Shown here piece after piece: positions 1 through 7,361 of a stretch of 54,434 nt of DNA (position 1 is its first letter; each line of letters opens with the position of its first letter). A program made the position numbers and the translations under genes. The DNA is from Planctomycetota bacterium. Lineage in GTDB: Bacteria; Planctomycetota; UBA1135; GCA-002686595. The notes beneath the pieces are model-generated. The model saw nothing but the letters and a program-made list of their open reading frames with translations, did not search any database and had not been told where the DNA came from. The DNA lies in contig NYUD01000026.1 of NCBI GenBank assembly GCA_002683825.1, forward strand, positions 1 to 54,434, in the 5' to 3' direction.

Positions 1-330
1 GCCGACCGCGCGGCCTTCGATGCCCGGGTTCGTTCCTCCTGCCTCACGGCCGCCCTGCCCGGAGACCCGGGACACCCGCCCCGGCGGCTTTTCCCGCCGG
101 CAACCGCCGTGGAGACGATCCGCTTCACGACCTCGAACTTGCCGGGGATTCCTGAAACTGACGCCGTTCCCCGACGGGCTAACGGCCGTGTCTTCTGCGA
201 AAAAGGAAAGAAAAACCCGATCCGTCCGTCTCACTCCCATCTCTGTTCCGCTTTAAGAGATATCGCCACCTAGACCAATCCCCAAGGCAGGAAACGGGGG
301 GCCCGGCAGATCCCCCCGAGGAGGCCACCC
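1..330. other. Left edge, no gene called
   Basis: The first 330 bases hold no gene I can defend. One forward frame is open from base 1 to a TAG near 273, but its product is rich in Pro and Arg and shows no domain, so I do not call it as the tail of an upstream gene. A 7-bp hairpin sits at 81-100. The last bases carry the ribosome binding site of the next gene. Confidence 0.4.
81..100. terminator. Possible terminator hairpin
   Basis: CCGGCGG and CCGCCGG can form a perfect 7-bp stem around a 6-nt loop (cttttc). No T-tract follows on either strand, so a terminator role is only a guess from its place upstream of a gene start. Confidence 0.25.
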
Positions 331-1431
331 ATGTGCATTCGCAAGTTTCTACCGGTATGTCCGCTGCTTTTCGCGGCAGGCCTATCCCACGCAACCACAC
401 CGCTGCCCCATGCGCCGGCAGCGGGTGGCGATGCGATCCTGCACTGGCAAAGGGATCGCTACCCGCTCGCCGAGCTTCCCGCAGAGCTCCCCCGAACGAC
501 CCGATCGGCGCTCGAGAGCTACGGACCCTGGGCCGTGGAGAACGGGTACAAGCTGCACCTGAACGAGCGCGGCGACGTCGTTCTGCTGAGCCGTGCAACG
601 AAGCGTCCGAAGCGTGAACTGGGCCTGATCGAGAAGACCGACGCGTACCTCGACCTGCTCCTGGCCGCCGAAGAGGGCCCGCCGAGCACGGCCGGACAGG
701 ACGGGGTCTTCCCCCTCGTGCTGATCCAGGCCAAGAACCAGGGAGACTACGCCGCCCTGGTCGACCACGTGGCCTCCATGGAACCCTACCTTGCCCCGTG
801 GGCCCGATCCGGGAAGCGAGACGCGGGCTTCGTCCTCGAGCGGCCCCTGTGCGCGGCCTGGATGGAGGACCCGCCGGGCGTCGAGGAATGGAGCCCGGAC
901 AACGAGCTCATCCATCGCATGGCGCGCCTGCGCCTCTTGCGTTGCTTCGGGCAACTGCCGAACTGGGTCACACTCGGCGTCGCGTGGGCCGCCGAGGATA
1001 CGATCAGCCGCGGGATCTACTGCTTTCCCTACCGGGACGGCTTCGTGGGGGTCGGTGAACACTCGTCCTGGTCGAAGACGCTCAAGCGTTTCATCAAGAA
1101 GAGGGACGACGTCCCCTTCGACCTGGTCAGCGAGTGGCGACGCGGCACGTGGAATCAAGAGGCGGCGTACTACGCCTTCGGGATCGTGCGCTTCCTCGAA
1201 CGCGTCCATCCCGGGGCGCTGGCGCCGTTCTTGAAGGAGCTTCAGGCGACGTACGCGGACAAGAGCATCGAGCGCTTCCCGGACGGATCCTGGAAGACGC
1301 GGCCGAACTATCAGGTCTCAAACGAGGATCAGACGGCGCTTTTGGAAGAGCGCCTGGGGGAGACGGTCTTCGAGGAGATGGCGAAGTTCTTTCGAAAGGG
1401 AATGCCCGAGGGAAAGAGGAAAGGCCGCTGA
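331..1431 (+). CDS. Secreted protein of unknown function, 366 aa
   Basis: The start is well supported: GAGGAGG lies about 7 nt before the ATG. The first 21 residues form a signal peptide (MCIRKF, then a hydrophobic stretch ending near SHA), so the product is exported. The mature part has no domain I recognise. The C-terminal third (WNQEAAYYAFGIVRFLERVH, later LGETVFEEMAKFF) is helical and looks like the end of planctomycetal secreted proteins resembling gluzincin-type peptidases, but no HExxH motif is visible, so a peptidase role is not claimed. It stands alone, followed by a hairpin and a forward membrane-protein gene. Confidence 0.75.
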   Translation: MCIRKFLPVCPLLFAAGLSHATTPLPHAPAAGGDAILHWQRDRYPLAELPAELPRTTRSALESYGPWAVENGYKLHLNERGDVVLLSRATKRPKRELGLIEKTDAYLDLLLAAEEGPPSTAGQDGVFPLVLIQAKNQGDYAALVDHVASMEPYLAPWARSGKRDAGFVLERPLCAAWMEDPPGVEEWSPDNELIHRMARLRLLRCFGQLPNWVTLGVAWAAEDTISRGIYCFPYRDGFVGVGEHSSWSKTLKRFIKKRDDVPFDLVSEWRRGTWNQEAAYYAFGIVRFLERVHPGALAPFLKELQATYADKSIERFPDGSWKTRPNYQVSNEDQTALLEERLGETVFEEMAKFFRKGMPEGKRKGR

Positions 1432-1512
1432 CACGCGGCCTGCGCCGGGGCCGGTACCCGAGAGGATCGGGAAGCCGGCCCCGGCGTCGCTCTCCCACTC
1501 GCCGGGGCCCGG

Positions 1513-1536
1513 GCCCGCGGAACGACGCCCGCGGGC
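1513..1536. terminator. Intergenic hairpin between 1431 and 1600
   Basis: GCCCGCGG and CCGCGGGC form an 8-bp GC stem with an 8-nt loop (aacgacgc), 80 nt after the stop of the first gene. There is no U-tract. It could end transcription or stabilise the 3' end. Confidence 0.35.
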
Positions 1537-1599
1537 GGCAAGGCGCCTGACGGGGCTGGGAGCTGGCTCCTCCACCGCCGCGGTGGTCAAATATGAGCC

Positions 1600-2634
1600 A
1601 TGAACGACAACACCCCCTGGGTCTTGCGCTGGACCATCCGCCTGCTCTCGGTCCTCTTGCTGTTCCTCTTCGTCTGGTTGCAGGGATTCTTGATCGGCGA
1701 CATCGACGACATGGAAGGACCGGACCGCCAGGCGGTCGAGAACAAGTACGTCGGGCCGGAGCTCCTCCGGAGTGAACGGGAGCTGACGCAACAGAAGAAG
1801 GAGCTCGAGCGCGCCATCTCGAGACAGCAGGAGATCAAGGCCAACCGGCGCGAGGCCATGTCGGTGGCGCAGCAGACGTGGAACCAGATCGTGCAGGAGC
1901 ACCGGCGCGAGCTCGACGCCGGCCGCCAGCCTACCAAGGAGCTGTCGAGCACGCTGGCCGAGACGCAGGAGCGGTACTTGCGAGCGACCGCCACGGTCGA
2001 GGAGGCGAACAACGAGGTCGGCGAGCTGCAGCAGCGACAGCACGCGCTGATCATCGAAGAAGAGTCCCTGGCCGGCTCCCTCACCGATCGGCGTGACAAT
2101 GCGCGCAGGGCCTACACCCGGCTGTGGGACGCCCACCGCTGGCGGGTGGCGGCGGTCAAGCTGGCGTTCGTCGTGCCGATCTTCCTGCTCTCGTCGTGGC
2201 TCGTCTGGAAACGCAGCAACGCCATCTTTCGACCGATGATTCTCGCGCTCCTCTTGTCGAGCTTCTACTGGCTCGGAGTCGTGATGCACCAGCACTTCCC
2301 GGCCGAGTACTTCAAGTACATCGGGATCCTCGCGGCCATCACGATCGTGGTCGCCTTTCTGCTGCACGCCCTGCGCACGGCGGCGAAACCGCAGGATGAC
2401 ATCCTGCTGCGGCGCCGACGCGAGGCCTATCATTCTTCCCGTTGCCCCGAGTGCGCCTACCCCATCCCCCAGGAAAAGGGCGGCGCCATGTCCTGCGCCT
2501 CCTGCGGCGCCTCACTCTTCAGTGAATGCCCGGACTGTGGAAAGATACGCCACCACCTCCTGCCGCACTGCCGCCACTGCGGTGCGGAGACGGAGCGCTG
2601 GCGCACGCTCGGCCGGCCCGTGCCGGAGCCCTAG
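1600..2634 (+). CDS. Membrane protein with coiled coil and double zinc ribbon, 344 aa
   Basis: No family name can be given. The layout is clear. One N-terminal membrane helix (about residues 12-30) is followed by a long charged coiled coil (about 55-165, heptads rich in Glu, Arg and Gln). Three more membrane helices follow (about 178-198, 205-225 and 235-262). The cytosolic tail has paired zinc-ribbon knuckles: CPECAYP, CASCGAS, CPDCGK and CRHCGAE. Such tails often act as regulatory or protein-binding modules, and the coiled coil suggests oligomerisation. The ATG lacks a clear Shine-Dalgarno sequence. The next gene is on the opposite strand and converges with it. Confidence 0.8.
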   Translation: MNDNTPWVLRWTIRLLSVLLLFLFVWLQGFLIGDIDDMEGPDRQAVENKYVGPELLRSERELTQQKKELERAISRQQEIKANRREAMSVAQQTWNQIVQEHRRELDAGRQPTKELSSTLAETQERYLRATATVEEANNEVGELQQRQHALIIEEESLAGSLTDRRDNARRAYTRLWDAHRWRVAAVKLAFVVPIFLLSSWLVWKRSNAIFRPMILALLLSSFYWLGVVMHQHFPAEYFKYIGILAAITIVVAFLLHALRTAAKPQDDILLRRRREAYHSSRCPECAYPIPQEKGGAMSCASCGASLFSECPDCGKIRHHLLPHCRHCGAETERWRTLGRPVPEP

Positions 2635-2659
2635 GCCGGCCTCGACCCACGGGATCGGC

Positions 2660-3349
2660 TCAATTCTCCAGGGCGTTGGCTTCGTCGATCTCGAGCAGAG
2701 ACTCGAGCAACCCGGCCACGAAAGAGCCGGCGCCCGTGAGTATGAGGTTGTTGCGTCCCGTGGAGATCATCGATTGCACTTGAGTGTCGGTGATCTTGGC
2801 ACGCAGCTGGGTCTGCAGAGTGCGCGTGTCGGTATGGGGGAGTTGAATCGTCGTGGAGATGAGCAGCGCCGGATGTTCGGCGTACGCCGCCACATCGCCT
2901 TGTTCGACATGCAGTGGTTCCGCTGTCCGGATGCTTTCTCTCTGGAGCGAGTAAACCCCGAGGATCGGAACCTCGCCGCCCTTCACGGGAGCGATGTAGA
3001 GGCCGGCTTCGACGAGCGCGGCTTCGATGAAGGAGTAGACCTCGTCCTCGGGCACGGTGACGTCTTCCCGAAGCCGGATACGGTGGGCTTCCAGTCGTAG
3101 GCGAGTGCCGTCATTCACGCTCAGGTGCTGGCCGCTGAGCTGTGCGAAGCGGTCCATCACCTCGACCATGGAAGCTCCCTCGGCTGAGCCCTGGATGTGC
3201 AGGGGAGCCTGCACGGGGGGTAGGCCGCGCGGCCGGGGCGACGATGCCGGGGAGACCGGCCCGCCGTTCGTGCCCTCGGACGAGGGTGCGGTGACGGCAC
3301 AGGCGACGGAGAAAGGGACGAGAGATAGTGCAAGACTGCGTAGCAACAT
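2660..3349 (-). CDS. Secretin N-domain-like lipoprotein, 229 aa
   Basis: The N-terminus is a signal peptide with a plausible lipobox (FSVAC, Cys17). AGGAGA sits 6 nt before the ATG. The mature protein resembles the periplasmic N0/N1-type domains of GspD/PilQ secretins: a first half on ligand-pocket residues (MVEVMDRFAQLSGQHLSVND) and an end with the typical pattern GRNNLILTGAGSFVAGLLES, as in secretin N-domains that finish with a 'leucine-zipper' ILExLD turn. The pore-forming secretin domain is absent, and no other type II secretion or pilus gene is nearby. It may be an accessory partner of a secretin encoded elsewhere. The fold assignment is by eye from these motifs. Confidence 0.65.
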   Translation of the reverse strand: MLLRSLALSLVPFSVACAVTAPSSEGTNGGPVSPASSPRPRGLPPVQAPLHIQGSAEGASMVEVMDRFAQLSGQHLSVNDGTRLRLEAHRIRLREDVTVPEDEVYSFIEAALVEAGLYIAPVKGGEVPILGVYSLQRESIRTAEPLHVEQGDVAAYAEHPALLISTTIQLPHTDTRTLQTQLRAKITDTQVQSMISTGRNNLILTGAGSFVAGLLESLLEIDEANALEN

Positions 3350-3836
3350 GATTGGTCTCCTGGGAACTGGATATCGGACGAGGTTCGTTGGTCTTCTCCG
3401 GCCACGGTTTCTTCCTCAGAATGTCCAGATTCCTCTCACCGCCGATTCCGGTGAACGATACCGCCGAAGTCGCCCCGGGCTTCAGGGAGGAGGCTGTAGG
3501 TGGTTCAAAGTGCGGTTCGTGAGCGCGCTCGAGGGTGGGGGGTAAAGGTGTTCTAGATCAGACCGTCGACAATCCGGGTCCAAGAACGATGAGTCCCGAT
3601 TCTGAGAAGGCGCGGCGGCACGGTTTGTCCGGCCACACGGCCCTCTCCCGGCGGTCGGAGAAGGGAATCGGGAGTGCCGGTACTCTGCCGAAAACCTTGG
3701 ATTGGAGGGCGATTGATGGAGGTTCCATTTCGATATTGTGCGAAGTCGTATTTGGGTAGTATGACTCTCTGAAACGCATGTTTTGAGGCACGAAGGTGCC
3801 GGAAAGTCACCTTTTTCAGTCAAGGGGGAAAATGGA
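3350..3836. promoter_or_regulatory. Divergent intergenic region upstream of the lipoprotein and the multicopper oxidase
   Basis: These 487 bases separate two divergent genes and should carry both promoters. On the plus strand a weak pair TTGTGC (about 3736) and TAGTAT (about 3757) is visible. A small hairpin GGCAC-GAAG-GTGCC at 3787-3800 lies in the presumed leader of the oxidase mRNA, 37 nt before its start. No credible ORF was found. Confidence 0.35.
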
Positions 3837-5879
3837 ATGTCCAGAAGAGTAAGCCGCCGTGCGGCGTTGAAGGGTGGGCTGGCGGCCGGCGCCGGCGCCG
3901 CCGGGGTGCTGGGCACGCCTGGCGTGCTCTACGCGAGGTCACGGGGGCGGGGCGGGTCGCTCGGCGACGAGTTCGGCCATGTCCCCTTCAGCGTGCCGCT
4001 TCCAAAACCGAAGCGCGCGATGGAGGTGCCGTCGCTCGATCCCGCCCCAGGGTCGCCCGCTGCCCTGGTCGGTTCGAGCGCTGTGTTCCATGGCATCGCC
4101 CCGGAGTTCTTTGCGAACCATCCGGTTCACGTAGCCGCCAACGCCAACGCCAACGACAACGAACGTTGGGACCAGGAACGCTTCATGCAAGGGGGAGGAC
4201 CCAACGGCGAGAAGCTGTACCACTTCACCATGAAGGAGGGCACCCACGAGTTCATCGACGGGGTTTCCACGAAGATCTTCGGCTACGCGGACGACGGGGA
4301 CGACGGCATCGCGCGCTTCCCGGGCCCCACGTTCGTGGAGAGGCAAGGTCAGCCGATTGTCGTGCGTTACTGCAACGAGCTCGAAGTCGAAACGTCGGTT
4401 CACGTGCACGGGGACCACACGCCGGCCCACTCGGACGGGTATCCCGACTTCTACGTGCTCCAGGGCAAGAAGCGGGACTACTACTACCCCAACATCGGGC
4501 CGCGACAGAATGCGCGCCCCGGGTCCGGCCCCGAGGCCGGAAACACGGGACCCTACGAGCTCAGTGGTCTGCCCACCACGATGTGGTACCACGACCACGG
4601 GATGGACATCACCGGGTTCAACGTGAGTCGCGGTCTGGCGGGCTTCTACCTGATCGAGGATGACCTCGAGCAGGGGTTTATCGATTCGGGAGTCTTGCCG
4701 GAGCTCTATGGCCCCTACGACATCCCCCTGGCCCTTCAGGACCAGCAGATCGATTCCGACGGACAGCTGCCGTACGACTTCCTCGACCACAACGGTCGCG
4801 TCGGTCCGTACCAGACGGTCAACGGGAAACTCCAGCCATACGTCACGGTCGAGCGGCGCAAGTACCGCTTCCGTATTCTCAATGCGTCGAACGCGCGCCT
4901 CTACCAGCTGCGGCTCACCGGCTCCGACGGATCCCAGCTCCCCTTTCTCCAGATCGGTCAAGACACCTGGGAGCTGCCGCACGCCATCACGCTCAATACC
5001 TTCGAATTGTCGATGTCCCAGCGCGTCGACTGCATCGTTGACTTCCGGAACGCCCCCGACGAGGTGTTTCTCGAGAACATCATGCTCCAGAAGGACGGCC
5101 GCAAGCCGGACGGGGTCGATCCCGAGGAGGGCCTCTTCCAGCTCTTGAAGTTCAAGGTCGAGGGGCCACCGGTTTCCCCCTCCGAGGACCTCTCCGTCAA
5201 GGAAGGCATGCCGCTCCGACCCTTCACGCCGATCCTGGCGGAAGAGATCAACGCCGTGCGCAGATTCGTGTTCGAACGGCGCAACGGGGCCTGGCAGGTG
5301 AACCATCAGTTCTTCAGCCCGCGGCGGTCAAACGCCGTTCCGCTCTTGAACAGCGCCGAGAAGTGGATCCTCGAGAACAAGAGCGGCGGTTGGCTGCATC
5401 CGATTCACATCCACCTCGAGGCGCACCAGATCCAGAAGCTCAACGGCAAAGCTCCGCCGCCTTCCCTGGCGGCCAACGTCGGCGCGTCAAGCCTCGATCC
5501 GAACGGCACTTCCGAGATCTTCATGAAGTTCCGCACGTTCACCGGTCCGCTTGTCTTCCACTGCCACACCCTCGAGCACGAAGACATGCGCATGATGGCG
5601 GTGTTCGATCCGCGCGCGGAAGGGCACCCGAGCCTCAACAACGGTGTCCGGGCCCACAACTCGAGCGCCTTCGTCGACGAGTTCGGCTTCACGGCCGAGG
5701 AGGTGAGCGGAATGCCGATCGTGCCGGATTCCGAGGATCTCTTCTTCGATGCGACGGGTGACGTGGACCGGCTCGAAGGGCGCGGCGTCGGCTTCGAGGA
5801 GTTCGAACCCGGCGAGCTCGAGCTCTTCCCACCGCCCGACAATCCAGGTGTTGCTCTGGACGAGGACGACGACGATTGA
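3837..5879 (+). CDS. Tat-exported multicopper oxidase (CotA/laccase-like), 680 aa
   Basis: A three-domain cupredoxin oxidase that would oxidise phenols, metals or bilirubin-like substrates and reduce O2 to water in the periplasm. I chose the ATG at 3837 because it follows AGGGGG by about 10 nt and opens directly with a twin-arginine signal (RRVSRRAALKGG). An in-frame TTG 54 nt upstream is possible. All four copper motifs are present: HVHGDH (about residue 188), WYHDHG (about 250), HPIHIH (about 521) and HCHTLEHEDMRMM (about 575, with Met as axial type-1 ligand). The first motif has HVHG where HWHG is usual. The C-terminus ends in a run of Asp. The gene overlaps the start of a SCO-type copper chaperone gene, which suggests that the chaperone helps load this oxidase with copper. 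Confidence 0.9.
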   Translation: MSRRVSRRAALKGGLAAGAGAAGVLGTPGVLYARSRGRGGSLGDEFGHVPFSVPLPKPKRAMEVPSLDPAPGSPAALVGSSAVFHGIAPEFFANHPVHVAANANANDNERWDQERFMQGGGPNGEKLYHFTMKEGTHEFIDGVSTKIFGYADDGDDGIARFPGPTFVERQGQPIVVRYCNELEVETSVHVHGDHTPAHSDGYPDFYVLQGKKRDYYYPNIGPRQNARPGSGPEAGNTGPYELSGLPTTMWYHDHGMDITGFNVSRGLAGFYLIEDDLEQGFIDSGVLPELYGPYDIPLALQDQQIDSDGQLPYDFLDHNGRVGPYQTVNGKLQPYVTVERRKYRFRILNASNARLYQLRLTGSDGSQLPFLQIGQDTWELPHAITLNTFELSMSQRVDCIVDFRNAPDEVFLENIMLQKDGRKPDGVDPEEGLFQLLKFKVEGPPVSPSEDLSVKEGMPLRPFTPILAEEINAVRRFVFERRNGAWQVNHQFFSPRRSNAVPLLNSAEKWILENKSGGWLHPIHIHLEAHQIQKLNGKAPPPSLAANVGASSLDPNGTSEIFMKFRTFTGPLVFHCHTLEHEDMRMMAVFDPRAEGHPSLNNGVRAHNSSAFVDEFGFTAEEVSGMPIVPDSEDLFFDATGDVDRLEGRGVGFEEFEPGELELFPPPDNPGVALDEDDDD

Positions 5880-6649
5880 GTCGACCTTCGATTCGACTTC
5901 GGGACGGCGCTTCGCTCGGATCGGCCGAGCGAAGCGCCGCCGTCCCGGGCCGGCTCCTCTTCACAGCGATCCTGGCGGCGCTCTTCGCGACAGCTTGCTC
6001 CAGTAGCCAGGGCTCCGTCGCGGATCAGGCGTCGGCGGAAGAGCTAGCATTCGGGGAACCGGCACCCACGGAAGTCACCTCCCCGCGGGAGGAAGAAGCA
6101 CGAGACACCGGGCGCCTCTCGGATCGCTTTCCGAACATCGAGCTCCGGACGCACCGCGGCGATACCGTCCGCTTCTACGACGATCTCGTGCGGAACAGGT
6201 GCGTGCTCGTCAACTTCATGTACACGAGGTGTGACGGAATATGACCGGGCACGATGCGGAACCTCGTGAAGGTTCACAGGATCCTGGGCAAACGCGTCGG
6301 GAAAGACCTGCTGATGCTCTCCATCACGATCGACCCGGAGGTCGATACTCCCGACGTCCTGCGGGAGTATTGCGAAAGCTTCGGTGGGGAACACGAGGGC
6401 TGGCTCTACCTCACCGGGGACTACCACGAGATCGATGACTTGCGCCATGCCCTGGGCGTCTACGACCTGGACCCCGTGGTCGACGCCGACCGGACGCAGC
6501 ACTCGGGGATCGTCACTTTCGGGAATGACCTGACGGACCGCTGGGCCGCCCTCCCCGCGCTGATGAACAGCGTCGAGATCGTGGAGACGATGCAGCGTTT
6601 CATTGACGGAAGCCGGATTCAGGCCCTGGGCACCCACGGAGGCGGCTAG
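5876..6649 (+). CDS. SCO1/SenC-type copper chaperone lipoprotein with predicted selenocysteine (in-frame TGA at 6242-6244), 257 aa
   Basis: Read through the TGA, this is one SCO/SenC thioredoxin-fold protein. The TTG start overlaps the TGA of the oxidase gene (TTGA), so translation is coupled. A signal peptide ends in a lipobox (FATAC, Cys41). The copper motif that is normally CxxxC reads Cys119-Asp-Gly-Ile-TGA(123)-Pro-Gly-Thr-Met, so the stop codon sits exactly at the second metal-binding cysteine. Downstream the same frame continues with normal SCO sequence (LLMLSITIDPEVDTPDVLRE) and the conserved copper-binding His209 (TQHSG). A perfect 6-bp hairpin lies 20 nt after the TGA. Known SCO proteins deliver Cu to cytochrome oxidase CuA; here the partner may be the multicopper oxidase. 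The alternative is a nonsense mutation, which would give a 122-aa fragment. Sec insertion fits better, because only this codon differs and the frame stays intact. Confidence 0.8.
6242..6244 (+). other. In-frame TGA predicted to encode selenocysteine (SCO residue 123)
   Basis: The codons around it read GGA-ATA-TGA-CCG-GGC-ACG-ATG, i.e. Gly-Ile-X-Pro-Gly-Thr-Met. The SCO family consensus at X is cysteine, and TGA differs from the cysteine codons TGC/TGT only in the third base. Many other genes in the window end in TGA, so a general reassignment of UGA is unlikely. Confidence 0.78.
6259..6275 (+). promoter_or_regulatory. Predicted bacterial SECIS element of the SCO gene
   Basis: GAACCT (6259-6264) pairs perfectly with AGGTTC (6270-6275) around the 5-nt loop CGTGA. 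The loop starts 20 nt after the TGA, and its second base is G. Both properties match the described bSECIS model, a stem-loop with its apical loop about 16-37 nt after UGA and a G among the first two loop bases. The hairpin lies inside the coding sequence, as in bacteria. Confidence 0.7.
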
Positions 6650-7361
6650 TTTGCAGGCCGAACCGCCGGGACCGTGCTTCGGGAGTTCGCGCCACAGCCT
6701 GGATCGAAGACAACGGTGACGAGAGTCGAGACTCCGGGCTTTCAAGCCGCTTCCGCCACGAGGCTGGGGGTGGCGCTTTCGGGCTCGGGTGTGGCCAACG
6801 ATCCGGTGCTGGACTCACATGCCCAGGAGGGGGGCGAAACCCCACGCCGAATCCGTCCTGGAAAAAGAAAGATCTGGCGCGCAGGAACGCCAGATCCCTT
6901 TCCAGCGTGCCGCTGGGAGGCATCCCACGGGCCCTCCGCGGTTGGCCGACACGCCGTGCTGGCAATCAAGGGACACACATAGGGGTGCCCGTGGGCGTGG
7001 CGTTCGTTTCAGGCAACAGGCGTTTTCCTCGAATTTTTTCGGCGGCATGTTTCCCCGGGAGCCTGAACGGGGCAGGGGAGTTCCCATCGGCGTGGAGGCG
7101 GAAGTTCGATCTTTCATCTCGAAGAGCAGCGCGGCGTGGTGAAGTAGGCCGGGCGATGGCAGGGTGCCGGTCGGCAAGGACGCGGTCCTGTTTCCGTTCG
7201 TGGGCGCGTCACGCGAACGGGGATCCGGACTTTTTTCAATCGGGGACTTGCGGCGGGCCGGAGCCGGGAAGCCGAGGCCGGCCCGGGATCCACGCCACCC
7301 TGCATTTTTTCGAAAAATCGGGGGAAGCACTGCGACGCGTGGCACTCTCCCCTCGAGGACG
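6650..7361. other. 712-base intergenic stretch with hairpin and AT-rich palindrome
   Basis: No convincing gene lies here; the open frames in this region show no domain and no ribosome binding site. It holds a 9-bp hairpin (6871-6896) and, shortly before the sigma-factor gene, a 12-bp palindrome TTTTTCGAAAAA (7306-7317) that could belong to a promoter or operator. Confidence 0.45.
6871..6896. terminator. Hairpin terminator candidate
   Basis: GATCTGGCG and CGCCAGATC form a perfect 9-bp stem with an 8-nt loop. On the minus strand it is followed by TTTCTTTTT, on the plus strand by CCCTTTCC. It lies about 220 nt after the SCO gene and may stop read-through in either direction. Confidence 0.5.

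Noticed and set aside
5876..6244. Reading the SCO gene as a pseudogene or as two separate genes split by a stop
   Set aside because: The frame is intact on both sides, the stop replaces only the motif cysteine, no other lesion is seen and a SECIS-like hairpin follows. A nonsense mutation cannot be excluded without knowing whether the genome has Sec machinery.
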